Assembly (NCBI GenBank): GCA_030248295.1
Contig: JASANH010001319.1
Location: 124,001-188,000 of the forward strand
DNA length: 64,000 bases
Direction of reading: 5' to 3'
From: Mesodorylaimus sp. YZB2_4
Lineage: Eukaryota; Nematoda; Enoplea; Dorylaimida; Dorylaimidae
The stretch's first letter is position 1; every line of letters starts with the position of its first letter. The notes under the pieces were generated by a model. That model was not told where the DNA came from. It did no database searches and was given only the letters and a program-made list of their open reading frames with translations. Below, piece after piece: positions 43,982-56,285 of this stretch. Position numbers and translations under genes: made by a program.

Positions 43982-46900
43982 CTATTTGTAGTAGGCCGAT
44001 GGCGAGGCATACGTGCCCGGGGCGTATATCCAGGCTTGACTGCCACTAGCTCCGGCCACTGGGGTCAAAGTGGATGCATTAGCACCACGTTGTAAAGTGC
44101 CCACACGACCCCCGTTCACATCGCGTATGTAGGCCCCAGTACCGAGTGAACTCGTGCACGGGCCGACCACACCGTAGGTGGACGTGGCGTAGTTGATACG
44201 AGCCGCCTGGGCCGCCACGTAAGCCGAGGTACGACTGGCGGACGACACTGACTGGCGACTGTTGGCACGACTTCGATGCCTGACCACGCAAAGTGTAATG
44301 AAGACCGATATCATGACCACGACCACCACTGTCAGACACACTGCGATGGTCGTCGTGGCGTTGGCACCCGATGAGGCATTGCTGGCATCGAACTCGCCAG
44401 CTGCCGCTGCCGCTGCGTCCGAACCACTGGCCCCGAGCTCGTTCTCACTAGGTCGCTGCTTCTTGGGAGGAACCGTTCGCAATTCTGGTGCCGGGGCGTT
44501 AGTATCCGATCGATCGGACGAGTCGCTGCCTTGCCATGGTCGGATTGGGCGACGCGACGAGGTGGGGCTGGGACGTGGGTCATTCGATGATGCATTACGA
44601 GTGTTAATCCAGGCCGGGAGGGAGGCAGTGATCACGTCTGGTGGCAAGGTTGGTGTTGGAGTGGAGGATTGGGAAGATGGTGATCGATTGGGCGTGGCCA
44701 AGGCGGGTCCAGTTGGAGGAAGGCCTGGAGTAGCCAATCCAAATTCTGGGGGCCATGTCCACGAGAACTCGGGACTTTGCGGTTGGAAATCTTGACCGTC
44801 GAAATCCTCATTGTCAGGTCCAGAGTCAGTGGGTGTCCTCCCCGGTGCTGGTTGCCCCACACTCGGTGGTGGTGGTCGATTGGCGCCAATCACGCCACCT
44901 TGACCCTCGTTTTCCAAGGGCACTTGTTCCACGATCCCTGGTACGAAACTGAGGCCAGTAGGTGGTCTGTGGGGGCTCGATGCTGGGGTGTGACTCGAGT
45001 TGGATGTGGGCACGACTGTAAGCAAGGGAGTCAGCCCGAAGGGTTGCAACTGATCCAACTTGCCATTCGAGCCGAGCGAAAGATGGGCATTGTCCGTCCC
45101 TGGGCCGCTCGGTGCGTTCGGTCCAGTACCGATGTTGAATGTTGCGGACTGGCCATTGGGTACGCCAACTGAATCACTTTTGATCACTGTACTGCCTCCA
45201 ATGTGGGGATTACTGATCGATCCAAAGTTTGAAGCAAAAGAATTGGGATCGCCCAGGCTCGGATTGGGGTTAGATGGATTTGGATTGACACGAATAGAAG
45301 AACCCAGGGCGGAATTCGAGTTGCCTACGGGTACGTTTGGAACACTGGGACCTCCCCGGTTTGGTGCTCCGAAGTCGGGATTCCCAATGTTTGGGCCAGT
45401 ATTCGATGTCACTTGGATTTGCGAACCAGGATTCGGGTTACCACTGATGGGTGGAACAACATTTTGGAACGGTAACCCACTTGGACTGTTTGGATTTCCA
45501 AAATTTGGGCTTCCAAAGTTTTGATTTCCGAAATTGGGGCTGCCAACATTTGGGCTACCTACACTGAATCCACCAAAATTTGGATTAGCAACATTGGTGG
45601 GAAGTCCCTCAACGGGACCAGTGGCCGTTGGATCCAGTCCACCAAACGGTGGTAGGATTATAGTTCCAGTCGAGTTGGGGGATCCTGCCAGTCGGTCGAT
45701 GTCCTCTTGCGTCAACAGCGACCCAGAATCACTGCCGGCAGTCGTGTGGATCGAGGAATTCAGGTCAGCACTGGAGTTGGAGCTGGCGGGAGATGAGTGA
45801 TGTTGGATGAGCAGAACAGTGCCCGTCGATGCCGATTCTTGCACAAAGGCAGGCACGTCAGTTCCAATCGGGGGCGGGGCTGTGTCACTGGGAAGACCAT
45901 CCTCTTGCGAAGAGGGCGGCGTGGACGGTGCGTTGGTGAATCCTGAAATCGAATTGGGGTAATAAGCCTCTTTGGAAACCATGGCTTATCGTCTTGTCCT
46001 ATAGTCACCCTGGCTCCACGGTTATGAAGCTATACTGTCTTATCACATGTTAGGGCACCTAGAATTTTTGCATCCTATTTGTAACATCATAAAAATTTCT
46101 TTGCTCTTACCAGCCACTCCAACACAAACGCTGTCTGTCGCTCCCTGCACATTGACGCCTACTCCATTTTGCAATACGTGCACGCGTTCAGTGCATACCA
46201 ACGGATTTTCTGCAAAACACGGAAATTTATCGATCACAGAGCATCGCAATCGCATGTCACCTGCGATCATCATAAAAGTCAGACATATTTGTGGACAAAA
46301 TTTCTTAGGTATTTTTCTTGTCCTCTGATTGGGCCGCCCTTTTTCCTGCTGCGCGTAAGTCTCACCTGCTAAATAATCTCATCTTGTGCACCAATCTCAC
46401 AAGTCAGTCCTGACCTTAATTGCCCGCCCGAATAAAATTCCCCATATTGTGCTAATTCTCACCAACTAAAAGAACAGTGATCAGCAAGTGAGGATTACGC
46501 ACAGATATAATTTCTTAAATTAATCTCGCAGAACCATTTGTTTGATTGGGGTTCAGAAAGAAAGGGGCGTGGCTTCGGGTATTATCAACCAATCAGAATG
46601 CAGGTTGAGACAGCCGTGAATACGCACCTTGTAAAACAACAGTAACGATTCGTCGATTGAATGCATTGTGGGGTGTGCTAGCGAGTTTGTTCCGACTCAA
46701 ATCGAGTAAGAACAAATTGAGTTGGGCCAGGAAAGTAGCCGGTTCGAGCGTGGTCAATTGATTGTCCGACAGATCGATAACGACTAAACTTGGCATTTGA
46801 TAAAATGTGTTGGAGGCCACTCGAGTGATCTAAAAAGCATTGCAGGCATGTCGTCACGTTGGTAAGGGCAGCAGAAATAATGAGCAATTAGCTGATTAGC

Positions 46901-49666
46901 TTCCAAACGTCGAAGAATGCTGAAGTTTGAGTTGCCTGTTTTAAATTCTTTATGTGAAACATGTTTTGTTCTCGCACACCAGCAACTGCCGTGCCTCGTA
47001 CACATGTCATTGTGTTAGAAGATTCCAAGCGTAGAATTCAGTGTTTTGTTTTTGATCAACCTAACTGGTTAATTGGCATAAAACAGGGTGCTAATGCAGA
47101 CACACAAAGAAAACTTCTGTCCGTAGTGGCCCGCAGTGGCGCTATTGCAATTTCCCAGGCCATCACTTGACGGGCACTTCCAACCCGGGACATTGTTTCA
47201 CTTTCACTCCTCGTTACTCCTAATCGGCTTATTGGTCCCGAAGATCCATGCCACGCTTTGTCCAACTAAAACCGCGCAGAAGTGCTGGTGAAAAATGAGA
47301 TGACTCATAGCTTCATCGGTTGCTGATGTAAGAAGTTTCGCGTAAATAATATTTCAGATTATTTTCTAAATTAATTCAAATGTACTGGAGACGGGGAAAC
47401 TATTTGAGGAAAGAAGATGAAAATTTGCAGCACATTTCGCATCCATGTCATAGCAAGGAAATTGTGCTTTTTGCTCCCAAAATCAGAGAGGATATCCTTG
47501 CAGAACGAAATTCATTCAATGGGCATGCGAGGTTCCTTCACTTCTTTTCCGTCTGCAGAATTATGCCGAGTAGCGTTCGTTCGGGATAGCGAACGAACTC
47601 GGTCCCGATCCCGATAAGACTTGGTCGGGATTCAAGACCGAATGTTGAGGAGATAAGATGTTTTTATCGTAACAGGGAACATTAGTGTATGGGAGACGAG
47701 CTGTAGGGGCGAGAATGGCGTGATGGAATGAAACTGCTTCCATGAAATGCACAAGTCCTGCTTTTTCTGAAGTACATCCTGCGCGCAGCTGGGTATACAG
47801 AAGTAACAGCCTGCATTTGCCAGTCACTAGATGGCGGGCCGTCATCTGCTGCGGAAGCACGACATTCTGACTGACATTGACTCACGATCAGATAGTCATG
47901 GCCAGCAAAATGTTGCCGAAGGGGACATATAGAGACGTTGGGGGATGATTGAATCGATAGAGGGGAAAGAAGGGAGCGATCTGTTTGCTAATTTATAACT
48001 GATTCTCCAGTTTGCCTTTGCTCTGCTGAATTTTAATGCAATGATAAATACTTACACTACAAATTCTCCAAGGAAAGGGAATTTTTTGCTTCTATTTGTT
48101 TGCTACTCAGGCTGGGGTGTAGGTCATCTACAGCGAATAAAAAATCTCGATCACAGTCGGGATTGCGCGAGTCCGGATCCCGATCCCGAACGAACACTAA
48201 TGCCAAGATGGTATGACATATCCTGTCCCTGGACATCAGCGCCTCACAACTGCCCAGGGAAACCACTGTACTCGAGGGCGAAACTAACTGAGTATTAGGG
48301 CAGTCTACTATCCCCCCAAATATAAACTCATTAGACCATCCAACACGACCCCACACATCCGTTTCCCCCCACTTCCCTCACGTCCATCCCTCATTCCCCT
48401 CCAATTTGATCCCGCGTCCTGTCCCCCCCCCCCCAAACTAGAACCCAGTGACCCAATTCACATCCGGCTTTATGCCGTCTATCATTACTCATCACCCGCT
48501 CTATAATAGAGGCGACCCTGGGAGGGCCAGGCAGGGAGGATAAAAACCAGCCATACTTTATTTCCTTTCAGACTGAATTGTTGTAAGTACGTCAGTCCAT
48601 TGAACATATCGGCTCGTAATTCGGTCAATTCATTGTTTGGTAGAAGTAGAATAACTAAACTGCTGTTTACGAATGCATTGGCCTCGATTGTTTGAATTCC
48701 ATTATCGCCCAAATATAATTGAGATAATCGAGGCATTCCCAAAAATGCTTCGCTCGGTATCACTTCTATGCGATTACGAGTTAAATCTAATAATTCCAAA
48801 TTATCAAATGTGCGAAATTCGTTTCCTTCTAATTTCGTAATATTATTATCACTCAAATACATAAAACGTAAATTGGGCACATTTAAAAAAGATTGTCGAT
48901 GAACAGCTTCGATGCGATTTCTTGCTAAATTAATTAAATTCAATGACGGTAAATTCATAAATTGTAAAGGTTCTAATTGTTCGATACGATTATTATGCAA
49001 ATGTAAAGCTAATAATTGTTTAAAACCTCGCACAGCCGCCGCTGGAACTTTATCAAAACAATTCCCGCCTAAATTCAAAGTTTGAATTGTCGATTTTAAA
49101 TCATCGAAAACTTGTTTATGTACTTGACAAATACGATTATTTGCTAAATTTAAATCATATAATTTCGGTGTATTTTTTAATGCATCTTTCTCTTGTAAAT
49201 CTTCAATCAAATTATCCGATAAATCTAATTGTAATAAACCGAGTAAATTCGATAATGCAATGGCGGGAAAATGTGTTAGACGATTTTTTGATAAAATCAA
49301 AATTTGTAATACATTTTCTAAACCATGAAATGCATCCGAACTAATATTTTCTAGTTCGTTCCATGATAAATCCAATTTTTTTATGTATAAATTTTCGAAT
49401 GAACGCGATTGCAATTGTCGCAGTGTTCCATTACGTAATAGTAATTCTTGAATTAGGCCGAGTTGAGCGCGATTTTCTTGCAAAATACGTAAAATCAGTG
49501 GAGTATCGATCGGATCGGATGAGAGGGGGGATGAGCAGTCCAATAGGATTCCATTGAAAGTCGATTCGCATTTGCATAATTGACGCAATGTTTCATTAGT
49601 GGGACAACCGATGATTGAAATCGCCAGGGTGAGAAGACAGACAATCAAAAATTGCAACCTGATCAT
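43982..49666 (-). CDS. LRR single-pass membrane protein with long Pro/Asn/Gly-rich stalk
   Basis: Exons on the minus strand 49666-48557, 46829-46628, 46209-46111 and 45942-43982 give 1123 aa. MIRLQFLIVCLLTLAISIIG is the signal peptide. A cysteine cap (CPTNETLRQLCKC) leads into about a dozen leucine-rich repeats (for example LYDLNLANNRICQVHKQVF, LLDLTRNRIEVIPSEAF). Exon 2 completes the last repeats (VVIDLSDNQLTTLEPATF), and a reduced C-terminal cap ENPLVCTER follows in exon 3. Exon 4 encodes roughly 530 extracellular residues dominated by Pro/Ser and NPNFG/GSPNFGN repeats. A transmembrane helix (AVCLTVVVVVMISVFITLCV) lies near residues 1003-1024, then a 99-residue cytoplasmic tail ends SPSAYYK. 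An alternative ATG at 49723 adds 19 residues before the signal peptide. A 3' splice site (TTGCTTTTCAG) lies 46 bases before the chosen ATG. Likely an adhesion or recognition receptor; ligand unknown. Confidence 0.85.
47571..48199. mobile_element. 629-bp non-autonomous hAT-like MITE with GGGATC repeats
   Basis: Left end TAGCGTTCGTTCGGGA and right end (reverse complement) TAGTGTTCGTTCGGGA match at 15 of 16 bases. The flanking 8-bp repeats ATGCCGAG (47563-47570) and ATGCCAAG (48200-48207) differ at one base. GGGATC/CCCGATCC units lie just inside both ends. It shares the TAGYGTTCG terminus and 8-bp duplication with the element at 7021-7763. It sits inside intron 1 of the LRR gene. No transposase is present. 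Confidence 0.82.
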
Positions 49667-51975
49667 TTTTGACTGATCAATAAGAAATTGACAAATTACG
49701 AAAAATCGTGGTCTGAAAAGCAAGGAAAAATGATTTTGCGTAAATAAAATTCTTCGTAAGGGAAGCTGACACGGGCAATGCCAGTTATTTTTACAGTGAA
49801 AAAGTAGCTTTACAATAAAGAGTAGAGTATGGGATGAAAATTACGGGCTTTCAGCTGTGAGAATTCAAATGCGAATGCGCATTGCAGCAAATCATGCAAA
49901 CCAAATGCAAATGCGAAGGCATATTGATCATATAAGGTCACAGAGTAGCTGCACATCAATTAATCTATAAAATTATTGAGGAAGATAAAATGTGGTGTGT
50001 GAATACTCTTGTGAGTGAAATTATTGCATCAAATGCATCAAAGACAGGAACCTATTTGAGGGGGACTATAATTTGCAAAGTATTTGAGCACCCAAATTTT
50101 TCAAAAATCAGTGACGTTTTTATTCCTAAGATCGGTCGAGGCCTGCTGCAATACACTGCATGTGTTCAATGAGCATAGTTTCCTGCCTTTTTTAATCTAT
50201 ACCATCATGACAGGGTGTTCTTAGGATGGTCAAAGAACATGCTGCCACAGGTACATGGCTGCTGGGGACTACCTTGAAGAAGATATTTGATGGGGGGGGG
50301 GGGATTAAATGAAATGTGGTCTGTGAGTCTGGGGAAGTTATTCGGGGGGAAAACTAAAGGAGTATTTTTGTCTGTTTGCTCAAACAATGCTATTGGCGAC
50401 GACACTATAAAATTATGAGGCGTCAAACTTACAGCATATCAGCTCACGACCAGTCAGACCTATTTCCACATCTAATAAGAGGCAAAACCTACCACAGAAT
50501 AGGTTATACGTTTTTTGTACTTTACTGTTTTTGGAGGGTTGTTAACTATTTTTAACTTTTGGCACAAAATGGGTGGTGATGAACAGGGACACAGACTCGA
50601 TTCACTCTATTCTTAAATGATCAAGTACCTATACCATGATGTATTCCAAACCAGTCCCCACTTTACTTGCATACCACCCCATGGATCAGACACATTATTC
50701 ATGTGCTCCACAGGGCAGCAAGGCGGAAGTTTATGCGGTCAACATGGAAATTTTAAAAAACAGCAACACAGCTTGACACGCAGTCAAGCTAAAACTTATA
50801 TCGCTGTTACTGGAAGTTTCATCTAGCAACATAATTTTGTGGCAATTATCTTAATTTTTGAATTCCTGAATCTAGATCTAAATCTAAAATTACTGCAGAT
50901 GGGTTGCTGTCAAAAATATTGAAACATGTTCAAAACTTTTTAAACAATCTAAGAATTGAATCCTAGGAAACTCGCACCCATCGAATTCCAGTTCAGTGTT
51001 TACAAGGGATTCGCAGTCTGCACAGCAAATGGAGCCGAAGTTGCTTTGGTGCAACTACCTAATATGGACATGTGACAGCACTGAAGTTGACAGATCAGTT
51101 TCTACCTGGCTGGTCTGCTGACACGTAAATTAACGAATAGACGCAAAAATTCCCCAGCCTACATTCCAAACCATGCTGGGTAAGAATTCGAATGCTGCGG
51201 AGAATTTGCTAAGGAGACACAATTCGCGTGGTCGATACCGATAGCTAACCTAAACATCCAAACCCACGTGCCAAATTCACCAGACTACACTGTTTTCCCA
51301 GCACACCCTAAACCGGATGATACTGACCACCTGCCGCATAATGGCCACCTTTGAAACATCAAACCAACCCAGGCCAACCCTCTGTCCATATCCACTTCAC
51401 CGTGCCGCGCCACCGGTCACAACCCTGTCAACCAACGGCCAGGACCCACCAGCGTAGGCGCACTGTGCCCATAAATGGTCGGCCAATTCACCGACGCGTC
51501 ATACATGCGGCTTTAATTTCAATTGTGGGCCACAACAAAAAAGGCCATCCACCGTCATCCTTCTTTTCAACTATCGGGCCATGAGGCCGCATTTCGGCCA
51601 AGCGGGTGCCCGTTTTTAAAAATCAAACCACTACACCAACTTTGCTTCCCCGCCCAAACTGCCCTGAGGGTGGACAAATTCAACATATCATAAACGTGCG
51701 GGCGAATGAGGTGAGGTTGGTGAATACACGCGCCCCTGCCTAATTTGTCATTGTTAGTTGCACGAGGGTTGTTTGAGGTTAGTTTAGGCTTATTTGGGGC
51801 ACCAAATTATACGGCATAGTTTTGACGGATAATTTTCGAAAAATGATGGCGTAGATGCAAAGGTACATGAATGGGAAGGCGAGGGGACCATTTGTAAAAT
51901 TGTGCAAAAGTGTACTAATGTGAAAAATGATTGCAAAAGAATGAAGAACATTTACACAAAAGTTTTGGATTCAGT

Positions 51976-52050
51976 GGGGTTCGAACCCTGGAACAAGAAT
52001 TAGAAATTTCGATCATTTAAGACTAGACTTCACAACAAGACCTCAGCAGT
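51976..52050 (-). repeat. tRNA-like relic
   Basis: Minus strand: CCAGGGTTCGAACCCCACTG is a perfect B-box in a T-arm-like context followed by AATCC. The upstream arms do not pair well, so it is not called as a tRNA gene. Confidence 0.4.
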
Positions 52051-53714
52051 GAATAAATTGTGGCGAGAGTAATATAAACTGAATTTAAACTAGTAAAACA
52101 CAGGGTTTAGATTCACAAGTCAATGAAGTTGTCAATGAAGGTCAATGAAGTTCCAAAAGTCCGTCAGTGTAAAACGTTTAAAAGTTTAAAAATCAGATCA
52201 GCACAGCCAATCGATATCTTCTGATATCAGCTGACGGTGCTGATGTTCAATCACTAACCTACCGATTAATCGATCAATCGCTCGTCGTTCAAAAATTGCT
52301 TGTCTAATCACTCATTTGTTATTTAAATGATCTCGAGTTACAAGACGGTCACTCGCCTTATGTCAACCAAGGACTGGATGACCAGGACTCGTAGTTTTCA
52401 AACTATTCACCTTGTATCTGGGCCTCGCCTTATTCAAGAATGTCCAAACTAGTCGCTCATCGCTAATACACACATAGAAATAGAAGAAAGGCGTCTGAGC
52501 GAGGTCGACGGAGGTCAAATTTTGGAATTTCGTCAATGCCAAATTTCTAGATTTTTACTTCTCTCACACTGCCTACCACGCGCCATTTCCGCCCGCCCAT
52601 CCCCTCCGCCCGCCCAAATCTATGAAAGTCCTATCGAATCGATGTTTATGCCATCGTTTGCGACTTTACGCAAGAGCCACCTTGGCGAGATGGATCTGTG
52701 GATAGTGGTATACTCTCACATTTTCTACGAGCCGGTGAAAAGTTTGATGATTTCGCCTGATCCTAAACTTTGACCTTGACCTTGAGCCTATGGACGGCGG
52801 GACGACGAGGCGGGGTGGATAGAGGGCGTTAAATGATCCCAGGCGTGGCCAGTCGGCAACAAAGATTCTTTTTTGCAGAAAATGACCATATTTGGATGAG
52901 ATAGGACTCGAAGGTCATCGACTCGGGCGCCGACTGGAGAACTTATTCAACGGAAATGTATGAGGCGTAAAGAGTTGTGGAAAAGGTCTTTTTTCAATGC
53001 CCGCAATGAACATATTCATATGGCACTTGTGGACTGTGCATTGGCCAAATATGGAAATACTGACAGAAATATAAAAAATGCCCTCGGGGCACAGTTACGC
53101 GTGTTAGGTACCAAATTAAATTACCCTACCAAGACGCCCAGTACATCGAATTCCCACGATTATGCATAATAAAATTGTCGAAAAAGAGATTTCATATTTT
53201 GTTCATTGTTGATACAAATACAAAGAAAAATAATCTAAAATCATTTTACGTTCAACGACCCGTTTCCGCATGGTCAAAGTTTTTGTCACCTTTTCTTTTG
53301 ACAAAGGATCAACAGATTAGGGGCGTTAACCTTTCGATATTTTCACGATTGTGCAAGATGGAAAACGAGTTCAGTGGGCAAATATTTTCGGACTGGTGAA
53401 TTGAGTTATCATCGAGGGCTCGAGAAGAAACCAAGTGTCTGGAAAATTAATGCTGGATAATGGGGGAAAACATGTCAAGCTGGTTACTGCGCAGCCGAGT
53501 GTCAATTTTTGTAGCATGTACTTTTCAGTGCATGAAATGGTACTTTTGAATTCTCAACTACTGTATATATGTATGCATTCAAATATACTGTAACGTAGTG
53601 CGCTAGCCCCTGTTTCCTGCCTACAACGTCCCACTCGATTTTACGCTTCTAACTGCTTGGTGGAGGAATCTATAGGATTCTACCCCATTTTAAACGGACA
53701 AATTAAAAGTCTAA

Positions 53715-53794
53715 TTTTATTTTTATTTTTTTTTTTTGTTTTTGTTTTTTTTTTTTTTTTTTTTTTTATTTTTTTGTTTTTTTTTTTTTTTTTT
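53715..53794. repeat. T-rich microsatellite
   Basis: About 80 bases of T with scattered A and G. A short open frame of Lys residues on the minus strand here is an artefact of this tract. Confidence 0.9.
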
Positions 53795-55561
53795 CGATAA
53801 AAACCTCGAAGAAAATGTAATTTTATTTCGCAATGATTTGAATTCCCGCCAAAGACGCATCTTAGCTTTCGTTGATCATACCCAGGCTTCATCCGTAATT
53901 CTATCAACAGGCATGAAATGCACGCAGTTTTATTCTCTGTGCAACGGTTGTGGAACGGTTGTGCCCCAATGGCACGATGTACAGCAGAGTTGAAAATTGA
54001 GAGCCAAGCATATCTTGCAAGAGACCCTGGATCGGGTCATGTACTGATGGGTTGGGTTGGGTCGAACGGGTAAAACATACTACAGTTATGCAAGTTCAGT
54101 TACCAAAACCTTTAAATATCTGTTCCTAAATTCCCCAAATTTCAAAATAAATTCCCACGTTTCCATTCTGCGTTTTCAAAAATGTCAGACTGTCAGATAT
54201 GACAAATTGTCTGAGTAATTTCTGCGTAACCCCCCATTTCTAATTACGTTCTCATCAACAGTTCGTAGCAACTCTGACGATGAATGGGTGGGACTAGGCA
54301 TAGTCTGACAGTGAGTAAGACTCCGGCTATGGCTGGCCTGATCGTGAGTCTTATTCACAATCAGATTGAAAGGTCTTATTGGGAGTGCAATCGCACCCGA
54401 TTACTAAATATGAAAAAGAACTTCTTAGGTGTACCTGCCAGGAAAAGCCTGGCATTCATTCTGTGTCAGAACACCAAATCTGCATCAGAAATAACTGCCT
54501 ATTCAGCCTATTAGGCTTATTAGCAGGCAGCTGCTTGTAACAAAGTCGGGTCAACCTGATCTGATCCGTGCCTAGTCATGGACGCATAGGACACTGATCG
54601 CGTACCTGCCATTCAAGCCTTGCCGAACTGCGGAACACTTATCAGACCTCTGGCGACTGTGACTATCTTGATCATCAAGTATTTTAAGTAAAATATGTCC
54701 ATCACCCTCGAGTGGGCACCCGCGCTTGGTGATGTGGTAAAACATGAACATGGTGTTCGATGCCCTGTAATGATTTTTTACTTGCAACCAGAGCCAGCAA
54801 ACTTATTGCTCAGTTCACACCGAGGAAAATGTAGACACGACCGAGGAAAATGTGTCAACGAGTTCATGTTTTAAGGGCAACTGAAGATCTAGTTATATCC
54901 ATTATGCAAATGAGCATGACCTCCTCTGATGTTAGGCCTGTCTGATGATATCTGGTGATTGCTGCGTGAGGAACTGGTCTCCCTTTGTCTGGTGTGTTAT
55001 TTGTTTGTTTTGTGCCCGTGCACTTTTGCTCTGATAGGCTGATGCCTTTTGACCGATCAGTGTAATGCCTGCGTTCGCTCGGTGCGGTTGAGTAAAACTC
55101 CTCTATAAGACACGAGGTCTTAGAATTTTGCATGAAACATGACTGTAACGTCTCCTTGGTTTTCCACATGACTGTAACTTGTGGTTTTCCTTGGAATTAT
55201 CGCAGAATATCGACTACTGTGGAGTCCCATGTCGTGTTGACCGAAGGTGACGGCACGTACAGTAGTTATATGTACACGCACCATGTGCATATGTGCAGAA
55301 CGTAGCCAGTTACATGCACAATACATAACACTATGCGCACGCCTCACAACCGTTCGTGATCGCACGCATCGGATGCCTCCAGAATCTTATATCCGTACAA
55401 GTTGAAGCAGTTAGATCCTGCCAGGTTAGCGCCTCCTGAGTCAAGGTGCCTGACTCCTGTCAGACAAATCCTTGGGCCGCGTATGTGATGCCGCGGGGAG
55501 CTTACCTCAGAGCAAAGGGGTACAAACCTCAGAGCAGTCGAAGACCTCTAGTGGTCGAGGA

Positions 55562-55600
55562 CCAGTGAAACATCAACCAGACTGGCTGACGTGCTACTCG
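55562..55600 (+). repeat. TGAAACATCAACCAGA repeat fragment
   Basis: AGTGAAACATCAACCAGACT followed by GGCTGACGTGC: a degraded copy of the dispersed repeat at 43020-43095. Confidence 0.5.
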
Positions 55601-56285
55601 TGCCAAATGATGGGCACAAGCCAAGCCAAAATTGGGGGATAGCGCGGCAATATTTAAATCAAAAATCGTGAGTGCTGCCGGTCATGAAGATATAGCGCGA
55701 GAATATATCCAGGGGAAAAATTTTTTTGGGAAACATTCAAAGGTCCTGAATTTAATTGATGCAAACAGGAGCTGAAGCTAATAATGTGTTCATGGTCCTG
55801 TTATGTTCGGATGGTCGTAACTGGTCACCCACTGCGTTTTGTAACTTATTGCTTTGAAAAATCTACTGGTGTAATTGTTCTTTTTTTTAATACCTGGCCG
55901 CCACTTGAACACTCGCTGGCAAATGTACACCCAGCGTAGACGCCTAACCCGGATCTAGTGTTAAAGTCGAAAACCTGAGTTTCACGAGGGCGAAAATATT
56001 ATGACCCAAGGGTCATAAAAGCATTAGTGGGCCCTACAGATGAACCCCACAACCTCAAGCCGTTTACTGTAGACTGCACAGTATGAAAAATGTTTGCATA
56101 GACCGCAACTCGTGCTTAATCAACTACCAGATCGAATATGCAGGAGCAGTTTCGTCATAATATACAGAACAAAAGCAACATCAATTTTCTTCGCGCGCAC
56201 TATTTTACATATCCAGCAGCTTCACGTTCAAATTATAGTTGAGACAATCGAGACATAAAATCAACTCATTGACAGCCTTTTGAAA

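Larger units (their letters stand above)
49667..56285. other. intergenic region between the two LRR genes
   Basis: No coding exon was supported in 6.6 kb. It contains a minus-strand tRNA-like relic around 51976-52050 (GGGTTCGAACCCC), a T-rich microsatellite (53715-53794), a TGAAACATC repeat fragment (55562-55600) and GC-poor sequence. Short open frames at 52522-52773 and 52960-53169 show no recognisable motif. Confidence 0.55.

Noticed and set aside
44262..45800. Long plus-strand frames opposite the last LRR exon
   Set aside because: Shadows of the GC-rich minus-strand coding exon. They have no start context, splice sites or motifs.
45943..45982. ATG at 45982 as the start of a separate gene for the Pro/Asn-rich protein
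   Set aside because: A strong acceptor (CGATTTCAG) at 45943 in the correct phase joins this exon to the LRR cap exon, which supplies the signal peptide needed for the membrane protein.
46111..46273. Longer reading of the LRR cap exon starting at 46273
   Set aside because: The TTTTGCAG acceptor at 46210 gives Glu-Asn-Pro-Leu-Val-Cys in phase with exon 2, identical to the junction of the paralogue. The longer reading does not.
53680..53907. Lys-rich open frame on the minus strand
   Set aside because: It is the translation of a T-rich microsatellite.
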